A stretch of DNA of 15,266 nt, from assembly GCA_018819375.1 (NCBI GenBank), contig JAHJQH010000024.1:1-15266 (forward strand), read 5' to 3'. Origin of the DNA: Nanobdellota archaeon. Lineage in GTDB: Archaea; Nanobdellota; Nanobdellia; SCGC-AAA011-G17; GW2011-AR20. Shown here piece after piece: positions 1 to 7,104 of this stretch. The number at the start of each line of letters is the position of its first letter. Position 1 is the stretch's first letter. The notes under the pieces are model-generated. The model did no database searches. It had not been told where the DNA came from and saw nothing but the letters and a program-made list of their open reading frames with translations. A program made the translations under genes and the position numbers.

Positions 1-138
1 AACAGGGTTTTGTATGTGAGGGGGGAAGGGCGTGTTTATGAAGTTTGGAAATCTAACTTGGGGAGGGATATTTTTGGTGTTCCTGTTTATAATGTTGATA
101 GTGTTAAAGTGTTTGAGCCGGTTCTAACGGACAGGTGA
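1..138 (+). CDS. C-terminal end of an unidentified protein (truncated by window edge)
   Basis: Frame 1 is open from the first base to a TGA at 136-138 and encodes 45 residues, ending with FGVPVYNVDSVKVFEPVLTDR-like sequence. The codons use the same GTT/GTG/GGT-rich style as the downstream nreA, which supports real coding. I do not recognise the family from this fragment. It ends 11 bp before the nreA TATA box, so it is a separate upstream transcription unit or the end of one, on the same strand. Confidence 0.65.
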   Translation, partial: NRVLYVRGEGRVYEVWKSNLGRDIFGVPVYNVDSVKVFEPVLTDR

Positions 139-148
139 GCTGGTAGGA

Positions 149-156
149 TTTAAATA
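149..156 (+). promoter_or_regulatory. TATA box of nreA (leaderless promoter)
   Basis: TTTAAATA is centred 27.5 nt upstream of the ATG at 180. Archaeal transcription starts about 25-27 nt after the TATA centre, so the mRNA is expected to begin at or within a base of the start codon. The T-rich stretch between box and ATG has no Shine-Dalgarno sequence. Confidence 0.7.
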
Positions 157-179
157 TCTGGTGTGTTTTCTTTTCTTTT

Positions 180-1421
180 ATGGCTGATTGTTTTATTTGC
201 AAGGGTCGGAACCCCCGGCGTTATTGTGGCAGGGAGTTTTGTCCGATTTATCAGAAGTTTGGATTAGGCGGAGTCAAGAAAGTTGAGCTGGATTTTTCCG
301 GGAGTTCTCCTCCGGAGATTTTTGTTGGCCGTTATGGTTATCCCAATGTTTTTGCCGGGATATTATCTCCTGTGGGGCATCTGCAGGATTCTGGAAAGCT
401 TAGTTGTGCAGAGGAATGGTTTGCCCGTGGCATGGACATAGAGGACATACTTGGCTGCAGGGGTTCTCTTATTTATTCAAGATTTGTTTCTGATGTCAAA
501 GGGGGTGTTTCTAATGTGTGTGGGGGTGGGAAGCTATTGAGTGTCATGAAGGAAGTAAGTATGGCTCAGAAGCCGTGTGATATGGACTTCAAGCTTAGCA
601 AGAAACCGAGTGTTAAAGTTGAACTTGACAAGAAAACAGCACCTATTGGAAATATCGCACCTTTGAGAAAGGCGATTATCACGAGCAATCCCAAAATTCC
701 CCATAAGGTTGATTATGTTGTTAGTGATGACGGGTTGAAAGCAGCAAATGGGGTGATAAATCTTTATTCAAAAGATGTGAGAATCAGCAGTTTGAGTAAG
801 CTTTTGAGTGCAGGACTTCTTGGGCTGAAAAGAGATAGGAAACTTGTTCCTTCAAGGTGGGCGGTTACTGCTGTTGATAATCTTGTTTCTGGAATGTTGG
901 TGGAAAATGTGAAAAGATATAATTGGCTTAATGAGTGTATGGTTTTCCACGGAGATTATGTGGGTAATCATTATGAGTTCATATTGATTCCGCGTGTTTT
1001 TAGTTTTGAAGTGATAGAGGCGAAGATGGGGGGAAGCGTGTGGAATCCCAGTTCCTCTGGTGCTTATTTCATGATGGATTATGAGACTGCTTACAAAAGA
1101 AAAGAATATGCTGGTGAAGTTACTGGTGCTTATTATGCTAATCGTCTGGCTGTCTGCGAGTATTTGAACAAGATTAGGAGACAGGCGAGCGTGCTTGTTC
1201 TGAGAGAGGCAAGACCTGAATATTATGCTCCTCTTGGTGTTGGGGTGTTGAGGGAAGTGAGCAGGAGTTGTTTCAGGGGGAAGGGAGAGAGATTTTGTGG
1301 ATTAGGTGAGGCGTTGAAGTGTGCGGGTTCACGTTTGAGAATTCCTGTTGAAGAGTTTGTTGGAAGAAGCAGGTTGATTAAGGACATAAAAGAGCAGGTT
1401 AGTCTTAAGAAGTGGGTTTGA
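180..1421 (+). CDS. nreA: NreA-family archaeal DNA repair protein
   Basis: A 413-residue protein of the Nre family (archaeal DNA repair, described as acting with the PCNA sliding clamp), close to the usual length of about 400. The N-terminus carries a zinc-finger-like cysteine set (C4, C7, C16, C21) followed by the family segment with SPPEIFVGRYGYPNV and NVFAGILSPV. The last eight residues, QVSLKKWV (406-413), fit a PCNA-interacting (PIP) box: Q at 1, L at 4, an aromatic W at 7. The start is supported by the TATA box at 149-156, which predicts transcription from the ATG itself. The 3' end overlaps the convergent methyltransferase by 17 bp. Family assignment rests on N-terminal pattern, length and the C-terminal motif; the repair role is family knowledge. 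Confidence 0.92.
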   Translation: MADCFICKGRNPRRYCGREFCPIYQKFGLGGVKKVELDFSGSSPPEIFVGRYGYPNVFAGILSPVGHLQDSGKLSCAEEWFARGMDIEDILGCRGSLIYSRFVSDVKGGVSNVCGGGKLLSVMKEVSMAQKPCDMDFKLSKKPSVKVELDKKTAPIGNIAPLRKAIITSNPKIPHKVDYVVSDDGLKAANGVINLYSKDVRISSLSKLLSAGLLGLKRDRKLVPSRWAVTAVDNLVSGMLVENVKRYNWLNECMVFHGDYVGNHYEFILIPRVFSFEVIEAKMGGSVWNPSSSGAYFMMDYETAYKRKEYAGEVTGAYYANRLAVCEYLNKIRRQASVLVLREARPEYYAPLGVGVLREVSRSCFRGKGERFCGLGEALKCAGSRLRIPVEEFVGRSRLIKDIKEQVSLKKWV

Positions 1422-2214
1422 CATCTTTTTTTGCTATGAACATGATGTTTTTGTCCTTCCAGGTTACCGGGTTGTTTCCAAATTCATTTTTAATATTTTT
1501 TTTAAATTGTTCCAGGGCTTCTTTAAATTCTTCTGGTTTGTAGAAGCATAATGTTGAATAATGACAGTTTTTGATTTGTTTTACCAAATCTTTTAATACA
1601 GATTCCCTTTCATATTCAAAGAATTCTATGGACCATAGTTTTAGGTCTGGTGTTTCTTTTATATGGGTTCTTAGTTTTTCTAAAGTGTATAATCTTGTTT
1701 CTTTTTCCTTGAATTTTGGGAAGTATTGACCCCAGATGCTTTCTTCATTTTGACTTTTTAGACGAGTATAGATGAATAGGTGTCCTTTGTTTTTTAGGAC
1801 TCTTGTTGATTCATTTAGGAATTTTTTGATTGAGAAATGGTGGACTGCGTTGAATGTTAGGACAGCATCCAGAGAGTTTTGTTCTAGTGGAAGGTGTTTT
1901 GATTCTGCTTTTTTTGTTTCAAAATTGGTTATTTTGTTTTCTAATAGGTTTGTGGTGAGTCCTTTTAACATATTCTCATTATTATCTATGCAGGTCAGAT
2001 AAAGGCGTTTTTTCTTTAGGAATCTGAATAATTGCTTGTCATATCTTCCTTTTCCACATCCGACATCTGCTGCCCTAATTTTTTTTAGTTTTTTTAGTTT
2101 TTCTTTGATGATTAGAATAGGTTCCAGGTCTGTGTTTCTTAGTTGTTCGTAGATTGGTTCTATTGTTGAGAAGTGTGTATGTATCATTTCTTTGGTTTTT
2201 TCATCTTTGTTCAT
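1405..2214 (-). CDS. class I SAM-dependent methyltransferase
   Basis: A 269-residue protein with the Rossmann methyltransferase signature. Motif I is ADVGCGKG (49-56), the acidic ribose-binding end of strand 2 is around D78 (CIDNNENML), motif IV is LDAVLTFNAVHHF (115-127), and a motif-V-like RVLKNKGHLFIY follows (138-149). The N-terminal stretch with FSTIEPIYEQLRNTD precedes the core as in many small-molecule and tRNA methyltransferases; motif I also resembles Trm9-like enzymes (VGCGxGxY). The substrate cannot be read from the sequence. The start is well supported: a TATA box at 2237-2244 is centred 26.5 nt upstream, implying a leaderless mRNA. It is convergent with nreA, with the last codons of the two genes overlapping by 17 bp, so any functional link with repair is only positional. 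Confidence 0.85.
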   Translation of the reverse strand: MNKDEKTKEMIHTHFSTIEPIYEQLRNTDLEPILIIKEKLKKLKKIRAADVGCGKGRYDKQLFRFLKKKRLYLTCIDNNENMLKGLTTNLLENKITNFETKKAESKHLPLEQNSLDAVLTFNAVHHFSIKKFLNESTRVLKNKGHLFIYTRLKSQNEESIWGQYFPKFKEKETRLYTLEKLRTHIKETPDLKLWSIEFFEYERESVLKDLVKQIKNCHYSTLCFYKPEEFKEALEQFKKNIKNEFGNNPVTWKDKNIMFIAKKDVKPTS

Positions 2215-2236
2215 GGACAGTCTGTTGTTAAAAAAA

Positions 2237-2244
2237 TTTATAAA
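2237..2244. promoter_or_regulatory. palindromic TATA box, probably bidirectional
   Basis: TTTATAAA is its own reverse complement. Its centre lies 26.5 nt from the methyltransferase ATG (2214, minus) and 25.5 nt from an ATG on the plus strand (2266), so both directions have perfect leaderless spacing. The flanks differ (T-run on one side, CCTTTG on the other), so BRE strength may favour one direction. Confidence 0.55.
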
Positions 2245-2265
2245 CCTTTGTTGAATGATGTTTTT

Positions 2266-2343
2266 ATGCCTATTAAGGTGATTTTGTTATTGGTGTTTTT
2301 TGTATCGTCGCTCATAGGCGTGGAGTTAGGTGGTTGGTGTTGA
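2266..2343 (+). CDS. possible 25-residue hydrophobic microprotein or decayed signal peptide
   Basis: ATG at 2266 opens a 25-codon frame ending in TGA at 2341-2343. The peptide begins MPIKVILLLVFFVSSLIGVE and ends with Gly-Gly-Trp-Cys. It has one or two positive residues, then a continuous hydrophobic core, as in a signal peptide or a single-pass micro-membrane protein. The only support beyond composition is position: it starts 25.5 nt from a palindromic TATA box. Alternatives are the surviving N-terminus of a lost secreted protein (the island boundary is close by) or chance. No database family is claimed. Confidence 0.3.
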   Translation: MPIKVILLLVFFVSSLIGVELGGWC

Positions 2344-2360
2344 AGGATCTCTAGAAAGGG

Positions 2361-3617
2361 TTATAGTTGATTTTTGAGCAGATATTCATAAGATGGGATA
2401 ACTTCTATAATCTTTGCATTTTGTTTGATTTTTTCTTTTTTATTATAAGTGATTATCATACCCTTATTAACCTTGAACTTTTTCATAAATAGTCCCAATC
2501 CCCGGCATTCAATTTTTGAATATTTTATTTCAACTGGAAGTATGATGTCGTTGTTCAGTTTAATGATATCTACCTCATTTTTATATGCATCTCTCCAAAA
2601 GAACTCTGCTTTGAGTTGCAGAATCATTGCTGTTTCAAATACCTTGCCTATCATATCTTTTTTTCCAATAATGTCCGGAGAAATAATTGTTGGGTAATAT
2701 TTTTTTAATTTTCTCTGGGATTTTCTTGCATTTTTTGAAAAGTTGTACAGCTTTTTAATGAGAAAAGATTTTTCCAAGTAATCTAAATAAAGAGAGATAG
2801 TCTGCCTGGACACATTTAATTCTTTAGCAAGTTCATTGATATTTATCATTTCTCCAGGATCATGCAGAATTATTCTTAATAAATTTTCCAGCACTGATGG
2901 TTCTCTAATAGATATAATCTGCGGAATATCCCGATATATAATTTTTTCGATTATATTGTCTTTTATGTATTTTTCTATAATCTCTTTTTCTTCGTCAACA
3001 ATTTCTGGAAATCCATTGCACAATAAAAAATTATCAAATTCCCTAAGGATTTCTTTTTCATAAAGCTTTATGTTTTGGAAACTTTTTCCCCTAAACATAA
3101 GAAATTCCCTAAAATTAAGAGGTTCAATTTTGAACTCAAACATCCGACCTGCCAGACTTTCCCGCATTTTTTTTCTTATGAACAGGGACTCTGAACCTGA
3201 AATTACAAATTTGATATTGGGATGTTCGTCATAAATTCTTTTAATCTGCTCTTCCCAGCCATCTAGTTTTTGTATTTCATCCAATAGGAACAAATATTTT
3301 TCTTTTGTTAATTCTTTTTTCATTAACTTGGCATAGATTTCCATAATGTCCTTTATTTTGATGTCTTTGAGTTCATCAAAAGAAAAATAAACAATATTGT
3401 TTTTGTCAATTTTTTCAAGAGAGTCCAGAATTATTTTCCACATTAGAGTGGTTTTACCTACTCTTCTCAAACCTGTTAAAGAGATTATTTGTTTTGTGTG
3501 CATAAACTTTTTAATGTTTTCGTAAATCTCTCTTGGCTTAAAATTTAGCTTGAACTCTTCTTTCCACCATTTATTATTTCTCTCTAAAATATTAATTATT
3601 AAATCTTCGTTAACCAT
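2361..3617 (-). CDS. AAA_14/DUF4143 family ATPase
   Basis: A 418-residue protein with the three-part architecture of the AAA_14-DUF4143 family. The P-loop ATPase has Walker A GLRRVGKTT (49-57), Walker B YLFLLDEIQ (108-116) and a sensor region VISGSESLFIRKKMRESLAGR. A winged-helix segment lies at about 257-290 (NELAKELNVSRQTISLYLDYLEKS). The C-terminal module has a PD-(D/E)xK-like pattern (E328, E348-V-D350, PVEIKYSK 361-368). Such proteins are common, mobile and patchily distributed in archaea; their function is poorly defined, and a nuclease-linked or defence/maintenance role is inference only. The gene is AT-rich and divergent from the Fic gene. Its TATA box is 55 nt upstream, so unlike most genes here it has a short leader, without an obvious Shine-Dalgarno. 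Confidence 0.9.
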   Translation of the reverse strand: MVNEDLIINILERNNKWWKEEFKLNFKPREIYENIKKFMHTKQIISLTGLRRVGKTTLMWKIILDSLEKIDKNNIVYFSFDELKDIKIKDIMEIYAKLMKKELTKEKYLFLLDEIQKLDGWEEQIKRIYDEHPNIKFVISGSESLFIRKKMRESLAGRMFEFKIEPLNFREFLMFRGKSFQNIKLYEKEILREFDNFLLCNGFPEIVDEEKEIIEKYIKDNIIEKIIYRDIPQIISIREPSVLENLLRIILHDPGEMININELAKELNVSRQTISLYLDYLEKSFLIKKLYNFSKNARKSQRKLKKYYPTIISPDIIGKKDMIGKVFETAMILQLKAEFFWRDAYKNEVDIIKLNNDIILPVEIKYSKIECRGLGLFMKKFKVNKGMIITYNKKEKIKQNAKIIEVIPSYEYLLKNQL

Positions 3618-3635
3618 ATTATTTGTTAATTATAC

Positions 3636-3694
3636 TTAACATATTTTAGTAATCTATGTTAAATGTAGTATTTAAACTTTTCGGTTACATAGAT
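3636..3694. promoter_or_regulatory. ATPase promoter with inverted repeats around TATA box and predicted start site
   Basis: On the minus strand TTTAAATA (3669-3676) is the likely TATA box, predicting a start near 3646. An 8-bp inverted repeat, ATCTATGT (3652-3659) and ACATAGAT (3687-3694), is centred exactly on this box. A second 8-bp pair, TTAACATA (3636-3643) and TATGTTAA (3655-3662), straddles the predicted start site. The two pairs share the TATGT half-site, giving three half-sites in all, an arrangement typical of operators for a dimeric repressor. The ATPase itself has a winged helix, so autoregulation is possible but inferred. Confidence 0.45.
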
Positions 3695-3697
3695 GGA

Positions 3698-3720
3698 AGG
3701 TTTTTATGGGAGGTTTTTAT
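3698..3720. repeat. short tandem repeat between the divergent promoters
   Basis: AGGTTTTTAT occurs at 3698-3707 and again at 3711-3720, separated by GGG. The second copy runs directly into the 42-bp element in front of the Fic gene. Function unknown. Confidence 0.4.
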
Positions 3721-3760
3721 TGTCCACAAAATAGAAAGATTTATATACAATGTGGACAAT
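3719..3760. repeat. 42-bp inverted-repeat element, copy 1 (Fic promoter)
   Basis: Perfect 10-bp arms ATTGTCCACA (3719-3728) and TGTGGACAAT (3751-3760) enclose a 22-nt spacer that contains the Fic TATA box TTTATATA (3740-3747). A protein bound to both arms would cover the promoter, so copy 1 behaves like an operator. The same element, with identical arms and identical spacer length, recurs at 4673-4714 at the other end of the gene. The first 17 and last 12 bases match between copies; the middle diverges. Confidence 0.85.
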
Positions 3761-3770
3761 AGTGTATAGT

Positions 3771-4688
3771 ATGGCTTATGTTGACAAAATTAAATCAGGA
3801 AACAAAACATTCTATTATTTAGGAAAAACTTTGAGGCTTGGAGCAAATAAATGGAAAAAGATTAGGATAAAATTAGGGACTGAAAAACCTTCTAAGGAAC
3901 TTATTGCTAAAAAACTAAAAGGGTTAAAGCTAGAACAGTATAAGATATACAATCAGGACTTTATTGATGCAAATAAACTGGAGGTTATTGATGATTTCAA
4001 GGAGGCATTTCAAAATCATATTAAAATCCTGCCTAAAACTATTATTGAAAAAGAAGAGTCGGATTTTGTTATAAGGTTCACATATAACTCTAATGCAATC
4101 GAAGGAAATCGTTTAACTTTGAGAGATACTTATTTCATAATTAATGAGAAACAAATCCCTTCTGGTGCTCTTCCCAAAGATTATAATGAGGCCATTAATG
4201 GGAGAGAGGCATTTGATTTCTTAAAACAATATAAAGGTAAAATGGCTATTGAATTTATTGAAGAACTTAATGGAATTCTTACAAAGAATACGGGGGTAAT
4301 TCATCCTGGGAGAATAAGATTTTTTCCGGTAAAGATAAGTGGTGCTGATTTTGTTCCTCCTGATGAAAAAGATGTGCCTAAATTACTTAAAAAAATGATT
4401 AAGTTCTATTATGGGAACAAAAAGAAGTTTCATCCTTTTGTGATGGCTTGTTTGATTCATGCTAAATTTGTTGAAATTCACCCCTTTGAGGATGGGAATG
4501 GCAGAACGGGAAGGGCTTTAATGAACTGGGTTTTGATGAAAGCAGAATATCCCAAACTATTTGTTCCTGTAAAAAATAGGATGCAGTATTATGAAGCTAT
4601 TGATTCACATAATACGGGGGGATACAAGAAATACTGCACTAAGATGTTTGAAATTATGCTGAGACAAATTCAATTGTCCACAAAATAG
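3771..4688 (+). CDS. Fic family protein (class II AMPylase-like)
   Basis: 305 residues from the ATG at 3771. The Fic catalytic motif is intact, HPFEDGNGRTGR (237-248), with His237 as the general base and the acidic residue and GNGR anion hole present. An inhibitory helix (S/T)xxxE(G/N) is visible upstream as SNAIEG (107-112), making this a class II Fic in which the Glu111 finger autoinhibits. The family transfers AMP (or another NMP) from a nucleotide to hydroxyl groups of target proteins. The first 45 residues form a beta-hairpin-like module (KTFYYLGKTLRLG) that I cannot name. An ATG at 3750 lies in frame but only 6 nt from the TATA centre; 3771 sits at the leaderless distance (27.5 nt). The stop codon at 4686-4688 lies inside the downstream 42-bp repeat. 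The target is unknown. Confidence 0.93.
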   Translation: MAYVDKIKSGNKTFYYLGKTLRLGANKWKKIRIKLGTEKPSKELIAKKLKGLKLEQYKIYNQDFIDANKLEVIDDFKEAFQNHIKILPKTIIEKEESDFVIRFTYNSNAIEGNRLTLRDTYFIINEKQIPSGALPKDYNEAINGREAFDFLKQYKGKMAIEFIEELNGILTKNTGVIHPGRIRFFPVKISGADFVPPDEKDVPKLLKKMIKFYYGNKKKFHPFVMACLIHAKFVEIHPFEDGNGRTGRALMNWVLMKAEYPKLFVPVKNRMQYYEAIDSHNTGGYKKYCTKMFEIMLRQIQLSTK

Positions 4689-4714
4689 AGATGAGCATCT
4701 ATAATGTGGACAAT
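4673..4714. repeat. 42-bp inverted-repeat element, copy 2 (Fic 3' end)
   Basis: Arms ATTGTCCACA (4673-4682) and TGTGGACAAT (4705-4714) with a 22-nt spacer exactly match copy 1 in arm sequence and geometry. Here the spacer lacks a TATA box and instead contains an inner inverted repeat AGATG-AG-CATCT, so the transcript could fold into a longer, bulged hairpin that may stop or protect the Fic mRNA. The last codons and stop of Fic lie in the left arm and its flank. It may be a second operator, a terminator, or the right end of a mobile cassette. Confidence 0.85.
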
Positions 4715-4766
4715 GTTCTTGTTAGGTGGGGTTTTAGGTAGGTGAACTTTGGGGTTTATGCTGTCC

Positions 4767-6986
4767 TTATGCTGTTTTTGTCCAACTGATGCTGTTTAAT
4801 TCTTTTATTGTGCTTAGGTCATTTGCTTTTATCATCGTGGTGGAGATTGTGTATAAGGTGTCATCCATATACAGACTTCTCCTTATGTTCTTGTCACCAT
4901 AAAAATAACGGCCCATTTTTAAATAATCCTCGCTGCTATAGTGAGTGATTCTTCCTTGTTCCACAAACCCGTCCTCGAGATTTATCTTATATACGAATGC
5001 TCCCTGAAAAGTGTGTTCTCCATATTGGTTATCACTAGATTTTTCACCTTTAATTTCTGCGAGTGTTATCGGAATTGCCAAAAGCTCTTTTTCCTTACTG
5101 AACAAAAAGGCCTTATGGTCGTACAATGCTTCTGAGTCTGTTCCCCTGTCTCCGATTACTACTTTATGCAGTTCTATTGGATTATTGACATCTGATACAT
5201 CAAAGAGGGCTATTTTTATTCCCTGATACCAAGCAAAATCCAAATTTCTTTGTTCTATTAATGACTGTTCTGCGTCTATTGCTTCTTTTCCTATTCCTAT
5301 TATGTGGTTCTCATCATAAGGGTGGAGATAATCAGAGTAGCCCGGGATTTTTAATTTGCCAAGAACTTTTGGGTTTTCTGAGTTGGAAAGGTCTATCACA
5401 AAAAGAGGGTCCACTTTTTTGAAAGTTACCACATAACCTTTCTCACCCATAAATCTCACTGAATATATTCTCTCGCCAGGTGCTAATCCCTCGAGTGTTC
5501 CTATTGTTTTCATATCCTCGTCTAAGATGTAAATATTATTGGTTGATTTTGTTTCCTCATTCCACACTTCCCCTATTGTTGTTGCTATCCTGAAATCTCC
5601 CCTGAACTCATCCATTGAAAACTGATTCAGGACTTTTCCTGAGACTTCTCCTGTTGCAACGTGTTCAATTTCATCCTTGTTTATGGATATTTTCTGAACT
5701 CTTGTTGTTTCTGTGTTTGTGTCTGCTATGCTTTCATACAGGTTTGGATACATCGTAAAAATGGTGTAGATGTTGTTTTCAGATACGTAGATTTCCTGTG
5801 TTGTTCCTGAAAGCACTGCTTTTTCAGAGGTTTCTCCATTTCCAATATTGATTGCTGTTATGATGGTGTTTTGAAATGAATAATCCTTTATGTTATCGTA
5901 GTATATGTCCTGTGGTTCCATCTGCTTGTAAATCCCTTGTTTTTCTATTAATGGCATAATGATTGGTTCATTGATGTACTGATTGGAGATTGCATACACA
6001 TAATTGCCTATCATTCTTGAACTGAAGTATCTTCCTGAGATACTCATTTGTTCTTCTATTTTCGGATTTTTCCTGTCTGAGATGTCATAAATAATAATAC
6101 CTGTTCTTGTTTCTCTTGGAGCTGGGATACATTTTGCACCTTCCATTCCTCCTGGGCATTTTGCTCCTTCTATTGGGTCGTATTTGTATTGTTCATAGAT
6201 GTTTGTGAAAACAATTAATCTGTCTTTGTTAACAAAGAGATTTATTGGCTGGTTTTCAAACTTAATTTCACTTAAAATCTTCATATCTCCTGCTGGATAA
6301 GCGTTTATAATCATCAGCTTGGTGCCTGATATTATATAGATGTACTTGCCGTCATTTTTTATTATGTCTGCTTCATCCACACCTTCTACTTGAATGTTTG
6401 TTGTTGAATAGTCACTTGCTCCTCCTGCTGAATCTGCAGATTCCATACTTGTTTTTGTCATTGTAGGTGCTATGGAATCATATAATCTTTCATAAATTGG
6501 TTCAGATATCTTGTGGTCTTTGATAAACTCTTTTATTTCATCAACTGAATTGAAAGTATTTATTCCCTGTTGTAATGGTTGGTGCTGCCCTGATGGCAGA
6601 AGTAATCCTAAGAATATGCTTATTATGGCTAATCCAAAAACTATTGGTAATATTGTCTTAAGAATTCTCATTTTAGGTCCCTCCCTGCTTGGTGACAGAA
6701 TTATGTGTTTTTCTGCTGGTCTGTAATAATCTATTTTTTTTCCTTTCTTGCTCCAGCTGAATTGCTTGACTTCCACTAATCCTGAACTTTTTAGATTTTT
6801 AAGATTGTAATGTATTGTGCTTATTGGAAGATTGAGTGCTTTTGATATTTCTGTTTCACTTGCTTCTTCCACACCTGCGAGATAATCCAGTATTTTTCTT
6901 GAAGTTTCGTTGGATATGCTCTGTGCTATTTGTTTTGCCCTTTCGTCATTAAGGTCTACTAGTATGAACTTCTTGTCTTTTTTCAT
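4767..6986 (-). CDS. membrane-anchored winged-helix/beta-propeller protein
   Basis: 739 residues from the ATG at 6986. Order: an ArsR-like winged helix at about 14-98 (recognition region NLPISTIHYNLKNLKSSGL, 52-70), one transmembrane helix at about 111-131, a linker, then a large beta-propeller domain of the secreted archaeal/bacterial Beta_propel family with the hallmark GVDEADIIKNDGKYIYIISG and repeated blade motifs to the C-terminus. Predicted topology puts the DNA-binding domain in the cytoplasm and the propeller outside, as in ToxR/CadC-type one-component sensors; this role is inferred from architecture. A longer in-frame start at 7067 exists, but the TATA box at 7008-7015 lies inside that extension and is centred 25.5 nt before 6986, so the shorter form is preferred. 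Divergent from the lipoprotein gene. Confidence 0.85.
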   Translation of the reverse strand: MKKDKKFILVDLNDERAKQIAQSISNETSRKILDYLAGVEEASETEISKALNLPISTIHYNLKNLKSSGLVEVKQFSWSKKGKKIDYYRPAEKHIILSPSREGPKMRILKTILPIVFGLAIISIFLGLLLPSGQHQPLQQGINTFNSVDEIKEFIKDHKISEPIYERLYDSIAPTMTKTSMESADSAGGASDYSTTNIQVEGVDEADIIKNDGKYIYIISGTKLMIINAYPAGDMKILSEIKFENQPINLFVNKDRLIVFTNIYEQYKYDPIEGAKCPGGMEGAKCIPAPRETRTGIIIYDISDRKNPKIEEQMSISGRYFSSRMIGNYVYAISNQYINEPIIMPLIEKQGIYKQMEPQDIYYDNIKDYSFQNTIITAINIGNGETSEKAVLSGTTQEIYVSENNIYTIFTMYPNLYESIADTNTETTRVQKISINKDEIEHVATGEVSGKVLNQFSMDEFRGDFRIATTIGEVWNEETKSTNNIYILDEDMKTIGTLEGLAPGERIYSVRFMGEKGYVVTFKKVDPLFVIDLSNSENPKVLGKLKIPGYSDYLHPYDENHIIGIGKEAIDAEQSLIEQRNLDFAWYQGIKIALFDVSDVNNPIELHKVVIGDRGTDSEALYDHKAFLFSKEKELLAIPITLAEIKGEKSSDNQYGEHTFQGAFVYKINLEDGFVEQGRITHYSSEDYLKMGRYFYGDKNIRRSLYMDDTLYTISTTMIKANDLSTIKELNSISWTKTA

Positions 6987-7007
6987 AATTTTAGGTTTAT
7001 CTTCTTG

Positions 7008-7015
7008 TATATAAA
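7008..7015 (-). promoter_or_regulatory. TATA box of the winged-helix/beta-propeller gene
   Basis: TTTATATA on the minus strand, centred 25.5 nt upstream of the ATG at 6986. It predicts leaderless transcription and decides the start codon. Confidence 0.65.
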
Positions 7016-7056
7016 TGCTTTTTTGAGTTTGAGGTAAGTTGAAGTTATGGTGAAGT

Positions 7057-7064
7057 TTTAAATA
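7057..7064 (+). promoter_or_regulatory. TATA box of the lipoprotein gene
   Basis: TTTAAATA on the plus strand predicts a transcript start near 7087. This rules out the GTG at 7072 as the start. An ATG at 7085 opens a 7-codon frame whose TGA (7106-7108) overlaps a GTG at 7105 in the lipoprotein frame. Confidence 0.55.
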
Positions 7065-7104
7065 CAAGTGTGTGTTCTTGCGTAATGTTGAAAGGGTGGT
7101 TAGT

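Noticed and set aside
3750..3770. In-frame ATG at 3750 as the Fic start
   Set aside because: It lies within the inverted repeat and only 6 nt after the TATA centre; the ATG at 3771 fits the predicted transcript start.
4758..4795. Three copies of ATGCTGT at the end of the propeller gene
   Set aside because: Irregular spacing (11 and 20 nt), partly coding; too short to separate from chance.
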